A program made the position numbers and the translations under genes. Below the pieces are notes generated by a model. That model searched no databases, had not been told where the DNA came from, and saw only the letters and a list, made by a program, of their open reading frames with translations. From positions 1 through 64,000 of the forward strand of contig NZ_MQTQ01000021.1 in assembly GCF_020532805.1 (NCBI RefSeq): a stretch of DNA of 64,000 bases, written 5' to 3'. This DNA is from Arthrobacter sp. SO5. GTDB taxonomy: Bacteria; Actinomycetota; Actinomycetes; Actinomycetales; Micrococcaceae. Below are positions 33,515 through 41,660 of the stretch, piece by piece (within the stretch, counting starts at the first letter, position 1; each line of letters begins with the position of its first letter).

Positions 33515-34675
33515 TTAGCTGGCGAGCCAGATGTCCGGGCCGAAGACCTCGTAGTGGATTTTGGTGGCCGGGATGCCGGCGTTGATGGCCTCGTTGCGGA
33601 TGTGCTTCATGAAGGGCAGCGGTCCGCAGAGGTACAGCGACGCGTTGGCGGGAAGGTCCACTTCGCGCAGGGTCATGAAGCCTTCCCTGGCCCCGGCTTC
33701 CGGGCGCTCCAGCCAGAGCTGGAGGTCGGCGCCATCGAGGCGTTCGACGTCGTCGGTCATCTGGGAGCGCAGTGCCCAGCTCTCCAGATCGCTCTCCGCA
33801 TGCAGGACCAGGACCTGGCGGTCCGAGCCGGACTCGGCGAGGGAGCGCAGGATGGACGCCGTGGGGGTGCAGCCGATGCCGGCGGAGGCCAGGATCACCG
33901 GGCTGTCGCCTTCCTTGAGGGTGATCTCACCGTAGGGGTTGGAGATTTCCAGGACGTCGCCGACCTCGACGGTGTTGTGCAGCACGGGGGAGACCTCGCC
34001 GCCGTCGTCGATTTTGGTGGTGAAGCTGCGGCTGGCGCCCGCGTCGCCGGAGAGGGAGTACTGGCGGACCTGGCGCAGGCCGTCCGGCAGGGTGACCTTA
34101 ACGCTGACGTACTGGCCCGGCAGGGCCGGCGTGATGGGGGTGTCGTCCGCCGGTTCCAGGGTGAAGGTCATGGAGCCCGTGCCGGCGGGGGCCTTGGCGG
34201 CAACCCTCCACGGGGTCCACATCACGCCGTTGGCCTGCGCGGCGTAGAGGCCCTTTTCAAGCTTGATCAGCGCGTCGGCCATGAGCCAGTACACCTCGGT
34301 CCAGGCCTCGGCGATTTCCGGGGTGATGACCTCGGCCAGGTCCTCGGCGATGGCGGCGAAGAGGTGCTCGTAGACCACCTGGTACTGCGGTTCGGTGATG
34401 CCGAGGGAGGCGTGGCGGTGTGCGATGCGGGCGAGAACGGTCTCCGGCAGGGTGCCCGGGTTGCTGACGAGGTGGCTGGCGAAGGCGGCGATGCTTCCGG
34501 CCAGGGCTTGCTGCTGGTTGCCGTTGCGCTGGTTCGAGCGGCTGAAGAGCCCGTCCAGCAGTTCCGGATGCGCTGCGAAGAGCCGGGAGTAGAACTTGGG
34601 GGTGATCTCCCCGATCCGGGAACCGACCAGCGGCAAGGTGGCCTCGATGACGGGAAAGGACTTGTCCGAGAGCAT
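33515..34675 (-). CDS. hmp: Flavohemoglobin, nitric oxide dioxygenase
   Basis: Detoxifies NO to nitrate using O2 and NAD(P)H. The 386-residue protein has an N-terminal globin (1-about 140) with the proximal-histidine region IAHRHASLGI, then an FAD-binding reductase domain with RQYSLSG, and a C-terminal NAD-binding domain (ASAGIGCTPTASIL). The ATG at 34675 has AGGAG upstream. An NsrR-type repressor is encoded just upstream on the same strand. Confidence 0.96.
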   Translation of the reverse strand: MLSDKSFPVIEATLPLVGSRIGEITPKFYSRLFAAHPELLDGLFSRSNQRNGNQQQALAGSIAAFASHLVSNPGTLPETVLARIAHRHASLGITEPQYQVVYEHLFAAIAEDLAEVITPEIAEAWTEVYWLMADALIKLEKGLYAAQANGVMWTPWRVAAKAPAGTGSMTFTLEPADDTPITPALPGQYVSVKVTLPDGLRQVRQYSLSGDAGASRSFTTKIDDGGEVSPVLHNTVEVGDVLEISNPYGEITLKEGDSPVILASAGIGCTPTASILRSLAESGSDRQVLVLHAESDLESWALRSQMTDDVERLDGADLQLWLERPEAGAREGFMTLREVDLPANASLYLCGPLPFMKHIRNEAINAGIPATKIHYEVFGPDIWLAS

Positions 34676-34736
34676 GTTGACTCCTGAGATAGTGGCCCGG
34701 GGATCTTCAACCGGACCGATGAAATACCTGCATTTG

Positions 34737-34750
34737 AAATACGAGTATCT
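34737..34750. promoter_or_regulatory. Candidate NsrR site upstream of hmp
   Basis: AAATAC-GA-GTATCT is an imperfect inverted repeat (one mismatch) in an AT-rich patch 62 bases before the hmp start. Rrf2/NsrR operators are AT-rich inverted repeats of this kind. The site is an inference from position and symmetry. Confidence 0.45.
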
Positions 34751-34834
34751 ATACCCTGTTCTACAGGTTGTAGAAAGCAACTTCAAATCGGGCGGATTCC
34801 CGGGCGCGGCTGATTGCGTCTCAGCGGGCGCGGC

Positions 34835-35284
34835 TCAGAGGGCGGGGCGCAGCCCGATGGACTGGAACACCGGGGTCATCTGGCGGGTGGTCGGCAGGGA
34901 GGCGACCACAATGTCATCGAGTTCGCGGTAGAAAGCTTCGCGGGCGCGGGCCAGGGCGCTGCGGAGGAGGCATTCGTTGATCAGGGGGCATGTCCCGCCA
35001 GGGGCGACGCAGTCTGCCGGGTCCAGCCGGGTGTCGAGCTGGCGGAGGAGCTGGCCCACCGTGGCGACGCGCCCGGCACGGCTGATCCGGGCGCCGCCGC
35101 GGCGCCCCCGCTCGACGTCGATCATCCCGAGTTCACGCAGTTTCGCCATCGCCTTGCTGACGTGGTTGTACGGGGTTCCGACCGCGTCGGCGATGCTCTG
35201 GGTGGTGAGCAGCCCGCCGTCGGGGGCGGCCGCGAGTACCATCATGGCGCGCAGGCTCACATCCGCGAAGGCATTGATCTTCAT
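34835..35284 (-). CDS. nsrR: Rrf2-family NO-sensing repressor
   Basis: A 149-residue regulator. The winged helix (TTQSIADAVGTPYNHVSKAM) and the iron-sulfur ligands Cys92, Cys99 and Cys105 (spacing x6 and x5) match NsrR, which releases DNA when NO attacks its cluster. It lies upstream of hmp, its classical target. The spacing between the first two cysteines is one longer than in E. coli NsrR. Confidence 0.92.
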   Translation of the reverse strand: MKINAFADVSLRAMMVLAAAPDGGLLTTQSIADAVGTPYNHVSKAMAKLRELGMIDVERGRRGGARISRAGRVATVGQLLRQLDTRLDPADCVAPGGTCPLINECLLRSALARAREAFYRELDDIVVASLPTTRQMTPVFQSIGLRPAL

Positions 35285-35302
35285 AGTTCAGCTTAGGCCG
35301 GT

Positions 35303-35818
35303 CTAGTCCACCCAGACACCGGGCTCGTTGGTATCGGCGGAGAGCTCGCCGAACTCCAGCTCGTGCGTCGCGGGATTGGCGGCGTAGGGCAGGACAGCGG
35401 CGAACAGTGAGCCGTCCCGGTGTTCGGCGGCCACATGGATGGCATCCGAGTCCTCCTCGAGCAGCGTGATGTCGCAGACGATGGCGGCGGCGCGGAACTC
35501 ATCCCGGTGCTGCCGGAGGAGCTCGGTGAGATCGCTGATCATCGAATCAGCATCGAAGTCCGCGTCGGTTCCCGCGACCGCGTCGGCGGGGGTCACGGCA
35601 ACGAGCCGGACCTCGCCGTCGTTCTCGACCACCAGCGCGAACGGCAGGAATCCTCCGTTGCGTTCCAGCTGCTCCTGGGCGGAGCCGACGCCGGTGCCGA
35701 GCAGGTTCTCCAGATCCGTCGCACTCGCCTCGGGCACCGAGTCGCGCCAGGAGCCAGCAGGGGTGTCGGATGATTCGGAAGGCATGTCCTGCAGAACTTC
35801 TGCCGGTGTTTCTGACAT
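35303..35818 (-). CDS. Acidic hypothetical protein
   Basis: A 171-residue soluble acidic protein. After a disordered N-terminus (1-45), it appears to be a compact alpha/beta fold (FLPFALVVENDGEVRLVAV, FRAAAIVCDITLL, IHVAAEHRDGSLFAAVLPY). No family is recognised with confidence. It ends 18 bases before nsrR on the same strand and starts five bases after the phosphomannomutase stop. It could therefore be transcribed with both. Confidence 0.78.
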   Translation of the reverse strand: MSETPAEVLQDMPSESSDTPAGSWRDSVPEASATDLENLLGTGVGSAQEQLERNGGFLPFALVVENDGEVRLVAVTPADAVAGTDADFDADSMISDLTELLRQHRDEFRAAAIVCDITLLEEDSDAIHVAAEHRDGSLFAAVLPYAANPATHELEFGELSADTNEPGVWVD

Positions 35819-35823
35819 CCTGC

Positions 35824-37242
35824 TTAGCCCCGGACCAGCGCCAGGACGCGGTCGCGGACGCGCTCCATGGTGGCGGCATCGGTGGCTTCGACGTTGAGCC
35901 GGAGGAACGGCTCCGTGTTGGAGGGCCGCAGGTTGAACCAGTAGCTGCCGTCCGTGGCGATGAAGGTGCTCCCGTCCAGGTAGTCGACCTCGACGTCCTC
36001 TGCCTGGAAGTCTGCGCGGACCCGCTCCACGGCTGCGGCCTTGTCCTCGATCTCTGAGTTAATCTCCCCGGAGGACCTATAGGGCTCGTACTCGCGGCCG
36101 AGTTCGGACAGCGGACCCTCCTGCTGGCCGAGGGCGGCCAGGACGTGCATCGCCGCGAGCATGCCGGTGTCGGCGTTCCAGAAGTCGCGGAAGTAGAAGT
36201 GCGCCGAGTGCTCGCCGCCGAAGATGGCGCCTTCGGCAGCCATGACGGCCTTGATGAAGGAGTGGCCCACCCGGGTGCGCACTGCCCGGCCGCCGTGGCG
36301 TTCCACGAGCTCGGGGACGGCGCGGGAGGTCAGCAGGTTGTGGATGATTGTGGGGTTTTCCTCGCCGAGGCCCTGCGCGCGGGCGATCTCGCGGCGGGCT
36401 ACCATTCCGGTGACGGCCGAGGGGGAGACCGGCTCGCCCGTTTCGTCGATCACGAAGCAGCGGTCCGCGTCGCCGTCGAACGCAAGTCCGATGTCCGCGC
36501 CGTGCTCGAGGACGGCTGCCTGCAGGTCGCGCAGGTTCTCCGGCTCGAGCGGGTTGGCGGGGTGGTTCGGGAAAGAACCGTCCAGCTCGAAGTACAGCGG
36601 GATGATCTCCAGCGGCAGCTGGGGCAGGAGTGCGTCGCCCAGCACTGCGGGGGTGGTCAGGCCAGCCATTCCGTTGCCTGCGTCCACGACCACCTTGAGC
36701 CGGCGCGTGCCGCGGAGGTCCACGAGGCTGCGCAGGTATTCGGCGTAGCCCTTGAGGACATCATGCACGCCGATGAGCCCGCGGGTGGGGGCAGCGGGGA
36801 TGGAACCGGCGTTGAGGTACTGCTCGGCCAGGGCCTGGATTTCCTTGAGACCGGTTTCGGAGGAGATCGGGACGGCGCCGGCCTTGGCCAACTTGATGCC
36901 GTTGTATTCGGCCGGGTTATGGCTCGCGGTGAACACGGCCCCGGCGGCGTTGAGTGACCCGCACGCGTAGTAGAGCTCGTCCGTGGAGATGAGGTCCAGG
37001 AGCTGGACGTTGGCGCCGCGCCGGGCGGCGCCGTTGGCGAAGGCCTTGCTGAACTCGGGGGAGGAGGGGCGCATGTCCCCGCCGACCAGCACGGTCTGGC
37101 CCGCAAGCTCCAGAACGTCGACGAACGCGGCGCCGACTGCTTCGACGATCTCGGCGGTGATCGATTCGCCCACAATGCCGCGCACGTCATAGGCCTTGAA
37201 GGAGGCCGAGAGGTCAAAAGTCTTTGTCTTTTCCGTAGTCAC
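35824..37242 (-). CDS. manB: Phosphomannomutase/phosphoglucomutase
   Basis: Interconverts hexose 6- and 1-phosphates, feeding GDP-mannose and glycan synthesis. The 472-residue alpha-D-phosphohexomutase has VRGIVGES near residue 20, the phosphoserine loop TASHNPAEYNG (Ser107), metal-binding DGDADRC, and the C-terminal phosphate loop RPSNTEPFLRL. The start is the GTG before TTEKTKTF; its ribosome site is weak. It is divergent from the RecQ-like helicase. Confidence 0.95.
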   Translation of the reverse strand: MTTEKTKTFDLSASFKAYDVRGIVGESITAEIVEAVGAAFVDVLELAGQTVLVGGDMRPSSPEFSKAFANGAARRGANVQLLDLISTDELYYACGSLNAAGAVFTASHNPAEYNGIKLAKAGAVPISSETGLKEIQALAEQYLNAGSIPAAPTRGLIGVHDVLKGYAEYLRSLVDLRGTRRLKVVVDAGNGMAGLTTPAVLGDALLPQLPLEIIPLYFELDGSFPNHPANPLEPENLRDLQAAVLEHGADIGLAFDGDADRCFVIDETGEPVSPSAVTGMVARREIARAQGLGEENPTIIHNLLTSRAVPELVERHGGRAVRTRVGHSFIKAVMAAEGAIFGGEHSAHFYFRDFWNADTGMLAAMHVLAALGQQEGPLSELGREYEPYRSSGEINSEIEDKAAAVERVRADFQAEDVEVDYLDGSTFIATDGSYWFNLRPSNTEPFLRLNVEATDAATMERVRDRVLALVRG

Positions 37243-37271
37243 GCGTCTTATCTTACGTTGAGGGCGGGTCT

Positions 37272-37311
37272 GGGCTGTGGAGGACGGGCTGTGGAGGGCG
37301 GGCTGTGGAGG
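37272..37311. repeat. Three 14-bp tandem copies of GGGCTGTGGAGG
   Basis: Copies start at 37272, 37286 and 37300 in the divergent manB/recQ promoter region. Each contains TCCACA on the minus strand, the core of an actinobacterial DnaA box. Confidence 0.8.
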
Positions 37312-37354
37312 AACAGGGGCTTGGCGGCGCCGGCGCGGTGCTGGCGCGGTGTGA

Positions 37355-37363
37355 TTGTCCACA
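37355..37363 (+). promoter_or_regulatory. TTGTCCACA, consensus DnaA box
   Basis: An exact match to the high-GC actinobacterial DnaA box, 52 bases before the helicase start and close to three repeats that carry its TCCACA core. One 9-mer alone can occur by chance. Confidence 0.4.
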
Positions 37364-37415
37364 TGTCGGTGCTCTGGGCTTCGCCGGTGTCGGAGGCGGC
37401 TGGGATACTGAAGCA

Positions 37416-39650
37416 ATGGCCGATCACCAGAACTCTGCAGTCCTTTCCCCGTCCGCCCCCGCTGCCGCCCCCGCTGCTGCCGCCGGTTCCGCCGGCGGTT
37501 CTGCCGGCGGCGGCAGGTCCGCCGGGACGCGGGAGCAGGCCCAGGAAGTGCTGCGCGAGCTCGTCGGGCACCCGGCCGCGGAGTTCCACGACGGCCAGTT
37601 CGAGGCTATCGAAGCCCTGGTCGACGGCGGCCGCCGGGCCCTCGTGGTGCAGCGCACCGGCTGGGGAAAATCGGCCGTCTACTTTGTGTCGTCGCTTCTG
37701 CTGCGCCGCCGCGGTGCCGGGCCCACCCTGATTGTGTCCCCGCTGCTGGCGCTCATGCGCGACCAGGTGGCCGCCGCCGCCCGGGCCGGGGTCCGCGCCG
37801 TGGCGATTAACTCCGCCAACCAGCTGGACTGGGACACCGTCCGCGAGCAGCTCGCGGCGGACGAGGTCGACGTCCTGCTCGTGTCCCCCGAACGGCTCAC
37901 GAACCCCGCCTTCCGTGAGAACCAGCTGCCCGAGCTGATCCGCCGCACCGGGCTCCTGGTGATCGACGAAGCCCACTGCATCTCGGACTGGGGCCACGAC
38001 TTCCGCCCGGACTACCGCCGCATCGCGGACCTGATCACGCAGTTGCCGGATTCCGTTCCCGTGCTGGCCACCACCGCTACGGCCAACTCGCGGGTGGTCC
38101 ACGACATCGAGGAGCAGCTGGGCGCAGGTGTGCTGACCATCCGCGGTGCCCTGGGCCGTGAGTCGCTCCGCCTGGGTGTCCTGAGCCTGCCAGACTCCCG
38201 CGACCGGCTCGGCTGGCTGCTGACGCACCTGACCGAGTTGCCGGGAAGCGGCATCATCTACACCCTCACGGTGTCCGCCGCCGAGGACACTGCCCGGCTG
38301 CTGGCCGAGGCCGGGCACGAGGTCCTCGCCTACACCGGCCGCACGGACCCCGCGGACCGGGAACGCGCCGAACAGCTCCTCAAGGACAACCAGGTCAAGG
38401 CCCTCGTGGCCACGTCCGCCCTCGGCATGGGCTTCGACAAACCGGACCTCGGCTTCGTGGTGCACCTGGGCGCTCCGTCCTCTCCCGTGGCGTACTACCA
38501 GCAGGTGGGCCGTGCCGGCCGTGGCGCCGCCAACGCCGACGTGCTGCTGCTGCCCGGCTCCGAGGACCGCGACATCTGGCAGTATTTCGCGACGGCGTCG
38601 ATGCCCTCGGAGGAAAAGGCCGCGGCGGTCCTGACGGCCCTCGCCGAAGCGGGGACCGCCGTCTCCACCGTGGCGCTCGAAGCGCGGGTGGACCTGCGCC
38701 GCACCCCGCTGGAGCTGCTGCTGAAGGTGCTGGCCGTCGACGGCGCCGTGGAGCGGGTAGGCGGCGGATGGCGCTCGACGGGCCGGCCGTGGAACTATGA
38801 CGCCGAGCGGTACGGCAGGATTGCCGAGGCGCGGGTGGATGAGCAGGATTCCATGGTGATCTATCAGGACACGGCGGGCTGCCGGATGGAGTACATCACC
38901 TCGGTCCTGGATGATGAGACCGCGCACGCCTGCGGCCGCTGCGACAACTGCGCCGGACAGTGGTTCCCGGCAGACATCGCCGCCTCCGCCACGGAAGCCG
39001 CAGGTCAGACGCTGAGCCGCGCGGGCGTGCCGATGGAACCGCGGCTGCAGTGGCCCAGCGGCATGGACCGGCTGGGCGTCCCCGTGAAGGGCAAGATCAA
39101 GCCGGCGGAAAGCGTTGCCAGCGGCCGGGCGCTGGCACGGCTCACGGACCTGGGCTGGGGCGGCGCGCTGCGCGAGACCTTCTCCGCCGGCGCACCGGAC
39201 CGGACAGTGGACCCCGGCATGCTGCAGGCCTGCGTCCAGGTCCTGCGCGAGTGGGGTGCGGGCGACGCTCGCACGCCGGGCTGGAGCGGCGCCGGCCGTC
39301 CCGCCGCGATCATCAGCGTCCCGTCCCGCAACAAACCGGCCCTCGTGGATTCACTGGCCCGCGGCATCTCGGAGATCGGCCGCATCCCGTACCTCGGACA
39401 GCTGCAGCTCGAACACGGCGGGCCTACGGGCGGGCGGGGCGGCAACAGCGCCTACCGGCTCGCCGGCGTCTGGGACCGCCTCGTGGTGGGACCGGAGCTG
39501 GAAGCGGCCCTGGCAGCCATCCAGGGCCACAGCGTGATGCTCATCGACGATCTGGTTGACAGCCGCTGGACCGTGACAGTCGGCGGACGGGCACTCCGGC
39601 TCGCCGGCGCCGGCGCCGTGCTTCCGCTGGTGCTTGGGCAGGCCGGCTGA
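37416..39650 (+). CDS. RecQ-family helicase with C-terminal phosphoribosyltransferase-like domain
   Basis: A 744-residue protein. Walker A is RTGWGKSAVY (Lys85), the helicase box is Asp184-Glu-Ala-His187 followed by CISDWGHDFRPDY, and motif VI is YYQQVGRAGRG. A RecQ-type zinc site ends in Cys506-x2-Cys509-x2-Cys512. Instead of an HRDC domain, the last 110 residues (about 635-744) resemble a type I PRTase: PAAIISVPSRNKPALVDSLA, then VMLIDDLVDSRWTVTVGGRAL (cut here; Asp711-Asp712) in place of the PRPP loop. An Ala/Pro-rich N-terminus precedes the helicase. Likely DNA unwinding; the PRTase-like part may sense a nucleotide. Confidence 0.9.
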   Translation: MADHQNSAVLSPSAPAAAPAAAAGSAGGSAGGGRSAGTREQAQEVLRELVGHPAAEFHDGQFEAIEALVDGGRRALVVQRTGWGKSAVYFVSSLLLRRRGAGPTLIVSPLLALMRDQVAAAARAGVRAVAINSANQLDWDTVREQLAADEVDVLLVSPERLTNPAFRENQLPELIRRTGLLVIDEAHCISDWGHDFRPDYRRIADLITQLPDSVPVLATTATANSRVVHDIEEQLGAGVLTIRGALGRESLRLGVLSLPDSRDRLGWLLTHLTELPGSGIIYTLTVSAAEDTARLLAEAGHEVLAYTGRTDPADRERAEQLLKDNQVKALVATSALGMGFDKPDLGFVVHLGAPSSPVAYYQQVGRAGRGAANADVLLLPGSEDRDIWQYFATASMPSEEKAAAVLTALAEAGTAVSTVALEARVDLRRTPLELLLKVLAVDGAVERVGGGWRSTGRPWNYDAERYGRIAEARVDEQDSMVIYQDTAGCRMEYITSVLDDETAHACGRCDNCAGQWFPADIAASATEAAGQTLSRAGVPMEPRLQWPSGMDRLGVPVKGKIKPAESVASGRALARLTDLGWGGALRETFSAGAPDRTVDPGMLQACVQVLREWGAGDARTPGWSGAGRPAAIISVPSRNKPALVDSLARGISEIGRIPYLGQLQLEHGGPTGGRGGNSAYRLAGVWDRLVVGPELEAALAAIQGHSVMLIDDLVDSRWTVTVGGRALRLAGAGAVLPLVLGQAG

Positions 39651-39728
39651 CCGCGGCGGCCTGCCGGGTGCCGCTGGCCTCGAGCACCCGGATCAGCAGA
39701 GCCACGGCGGCAATCCCGGGGGCCGTCG

Positions 39729-41375
39729 CTAGCTGCCGGCCTCCAGCACCGCCATCGCGGCGTTGTGTCCGCCGATGGCGCTGACGGCACCGCCGCGTCG
39801 TGCGCCGGAGCCGCAGAGCAGGATCTGCGGGTCGTCGGTCGCCACACCCCAGCGCTGCGCGGGGGTGTCCAGGGGCGCGTTGTCCTCGACGAATGGCCAG
39901 TCGAGGCCGCCGTGGAAGATATTGCCCCGCGGCATGCCCACCGCCCGTTCGATGTCCAGCGTCGTCTTGGTTTCGATGCAGGGCCGTCCGTCCGGGCCGG
40001 TCAGCAGCAGTCCCTCGATGGGCTCAGCCAGGACCGAGTTCAAAGATTTCAGGACGGCGTCCTGCAGTTCAGCGCGCCTTTCCTCGTTGTTGTCCGCGGT
40101 GATCAGCCGGTCCGGGACGTGCAGGCCGAAGACCGTGAGGGTCTGGGCTCCCGCCGCCTGCAACTCGGGGGAAAGGATGCTGGGATCGGTCAGCGAGTGG
40201 CAGTAGATCTCGCACGGCAACGGGTCCGGCACCGTGCCGGATGCGGCGGCGAGGTAGGCGGCGTCGAGCTGGGCCCAGCTCTCGTTGACGTGGAAGGTCC
40301 CGCCGAACGCCGCTTCCGGTCTGACACTGCGGTCCAGGAGCCGGGGGAGCCTCTTGAGCAGCAGGTTCACCTTGACCTGGGCACCCTCGCGCAGGTGGTT
40401 CGGGTTCTGCCCCGGGCGCGGCGCGGGGGAGCCCGGGGCAGCGCCGGAGTGCCGGAGCCGGTCCAGCACCACCGGGGCGACGTTGGCTAGGACCCACGGT
40501 GCCGTGGCCTCGTGCTCGGCACCATCGTGGCGGTAGCCGACCACGCCGCCTGGGCGGACCGCAGTGACCTCGGCGGAGGTCAGGATCATCGCTCCGGCGT
40601 CGCGGGCGGAGCGTTCCAGCTCCCCGGACACTGCACCCATGCCGCCGATGGGTACGTCCCAGTCGCCCGTGCCGCCGCCGATCAGGTGGTACAGGAAGCA
40701 GATGTTCTGCTGGAGATCCTCGTCATCAGCCCGGGCGAACGTGCCGATCAGCGCATCCGTCAGCACCACGCCGCGGACCAGATCGTGCCGGAGTTCTCCG
40801 GTGATCGCGTGTCCGATCGGCTGCTCGATCATCGCTTCCCACACGCCACCGGCCCCGGCCCCGGCTGCGAGGTTTTTCGCCTCGGACCGGGTCAGGAGCG
40901 GTGCGGTCATAGTGGGCCACAAGGCTTCGGTGAGCTGGCGGCAGCCGGCGTAGAACGTTGTGAAGGCGCGGAACTCGCCGTCCGGAGCGCCGATGGCAGC
41001 GAAAGATGCAGCGGGCGCGCCGTCGTCCCCGTTGTCAATCAGCAGGGCACGGCCGCCGTGGTGCGGGTCCGGCGTGTAGGACGAATAGCGGCGCCGGGCC
41101 AGCTCGATGCGCAGGCCGAGGTCGTCGATGACCTGCTGCGGCAGGAGGCTGACGAGGTAGGAGTAGCGCGAAAGCCGGGCGTCGACGCCGTCGAACGCCC
41201 GGGCTGACACCGCGGCGCCGCCGGGATGCTCGAGCTTTTCCAGCAGCAGGACCTTGCGGCCGGCCCTGGACAAGTAGGCTGCCGCGGCCAGTCCGTTGTG
41301 GCCACCGCCTACGATGATTGCGTCAAACGCGCTGGTGCTCGATGCGGGGGTGCTCTTTACGGGGTTGCTCGACAT
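39729..41375 (-). CDS. NAD(P)/FAD-dependent oxidoreductase (phytoene desaturase-like)
   Basis: A 548-residue flavoprotein. The N-terminal FAD motif AIIVGGGHNGLAAAAYLSRAGRK (broken here at 20: residues 14-36) and VLLLEKLEHPGGAA fit the amine oxidase/phytoene desaturase group. The C-terminus has the second FAD-contact motif LLCGSGARRGGAVSAIGG. No carotenoid genes are adjacent, and members of this branch (pyridine nucleotide-disulfide oxidoreductase domain 2 type) have unclear substrates. The start is the ATG before SSNPVKS with AGGATAGG upstream. Confidence 0.88.
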   Translation of the reverse strand: MSSNPVKSTPASSTSAFDAIIVGGGHNGLAAAAYLSRAGRKVLLLEKLEHPGGAAVSARAFDGVDARLSRYSYLVSLLPQQVIDDLGLRIELARRRYSSYTPDPHHGGRALLIDNGDDGAPAASFAAIGAPDGEFRAFTTFYAGCRQLTEALWPTMTAPLLTRSEAKNLAAGAGAGGVWEAMIEQPIGHAITGELRHDLVRGVVLTDALIGTFARADDEDLQQNICFLYHLIGGGTGDWDVPIGGMGAVSGELERSARDAGAMILTSAEVTAVRPGGVVGYRHDGAEHEATAPWVLANVAPVVLDRLRHSGAAPGSPAPRPGQNPNHLREGAQVKVNLLLKRLPRLLDRSVRPEAAFGGTFHVNESWAQLDAAYLAAASGTVPDPLPCEIYCHSLTDPSILSPELQAAGAQTLTVFGLHVPDRLITADNNEERRAELQDAVLKSLNSVLAEPIEGLLLTGPDGRPCIETKTTLDIERAVGMPRGNIFHGGLDWPFVEDNAPLDTPAQRWGVATDDPQILLCGSGARRGGAVSAIGGHNAAMAVLEAGS

Positions 41376-41396
41376 GGGCCTATCCTGCCATGGCAC

Positions 41397-41428
41397 GCAA
41401 AAGGCCCCGGTCCTGGGACCGGGGCCAA
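41397..41428 (-). terminator. Terminator of tRNA-Ser(GCT)
   Basis: GGCCCCGGTCC pairs exactly with GGACCGGGGCC, followed on the minus strand by TTTTGCG. Confidence 0.85.
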
Positions 41429-41431
41429 ACG

Positions 41432-41519
41432 CGGAGACGGGGGGATTTGAACCCCCGGTGGAGTTGTGCCCCACACTTCATTAGCAGTGAAGCCCATTCG
41501 GCCGCTCTGGCACGTCTCC
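41432..41519 (-). tRNA. tRNA-Ser(GCT)
   Basis: 88 nt without encoded CCA. Acceptor GGAGACG/CGTCTCC, discriminator G, long variable arm, anticodon loop CTGCTAA (anticodon GCT, reading AGC and AGU), T arm GGGGGTTCAAATCCCCC. Confidence 0.96.
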
Positions 41520-41660
41520 AATTGCTATCAACTAGCCCACCAAGGATACGCAGAACGTGCCATGCAGCGCAAAACGGCCAACGCGGGGTCACTCCGCGCC
41601 CATGTCGGGCCGCCTGATGGGCCGGAAGTGACCCTGCGTTGCTCTGGGAGGGGACCCGGG

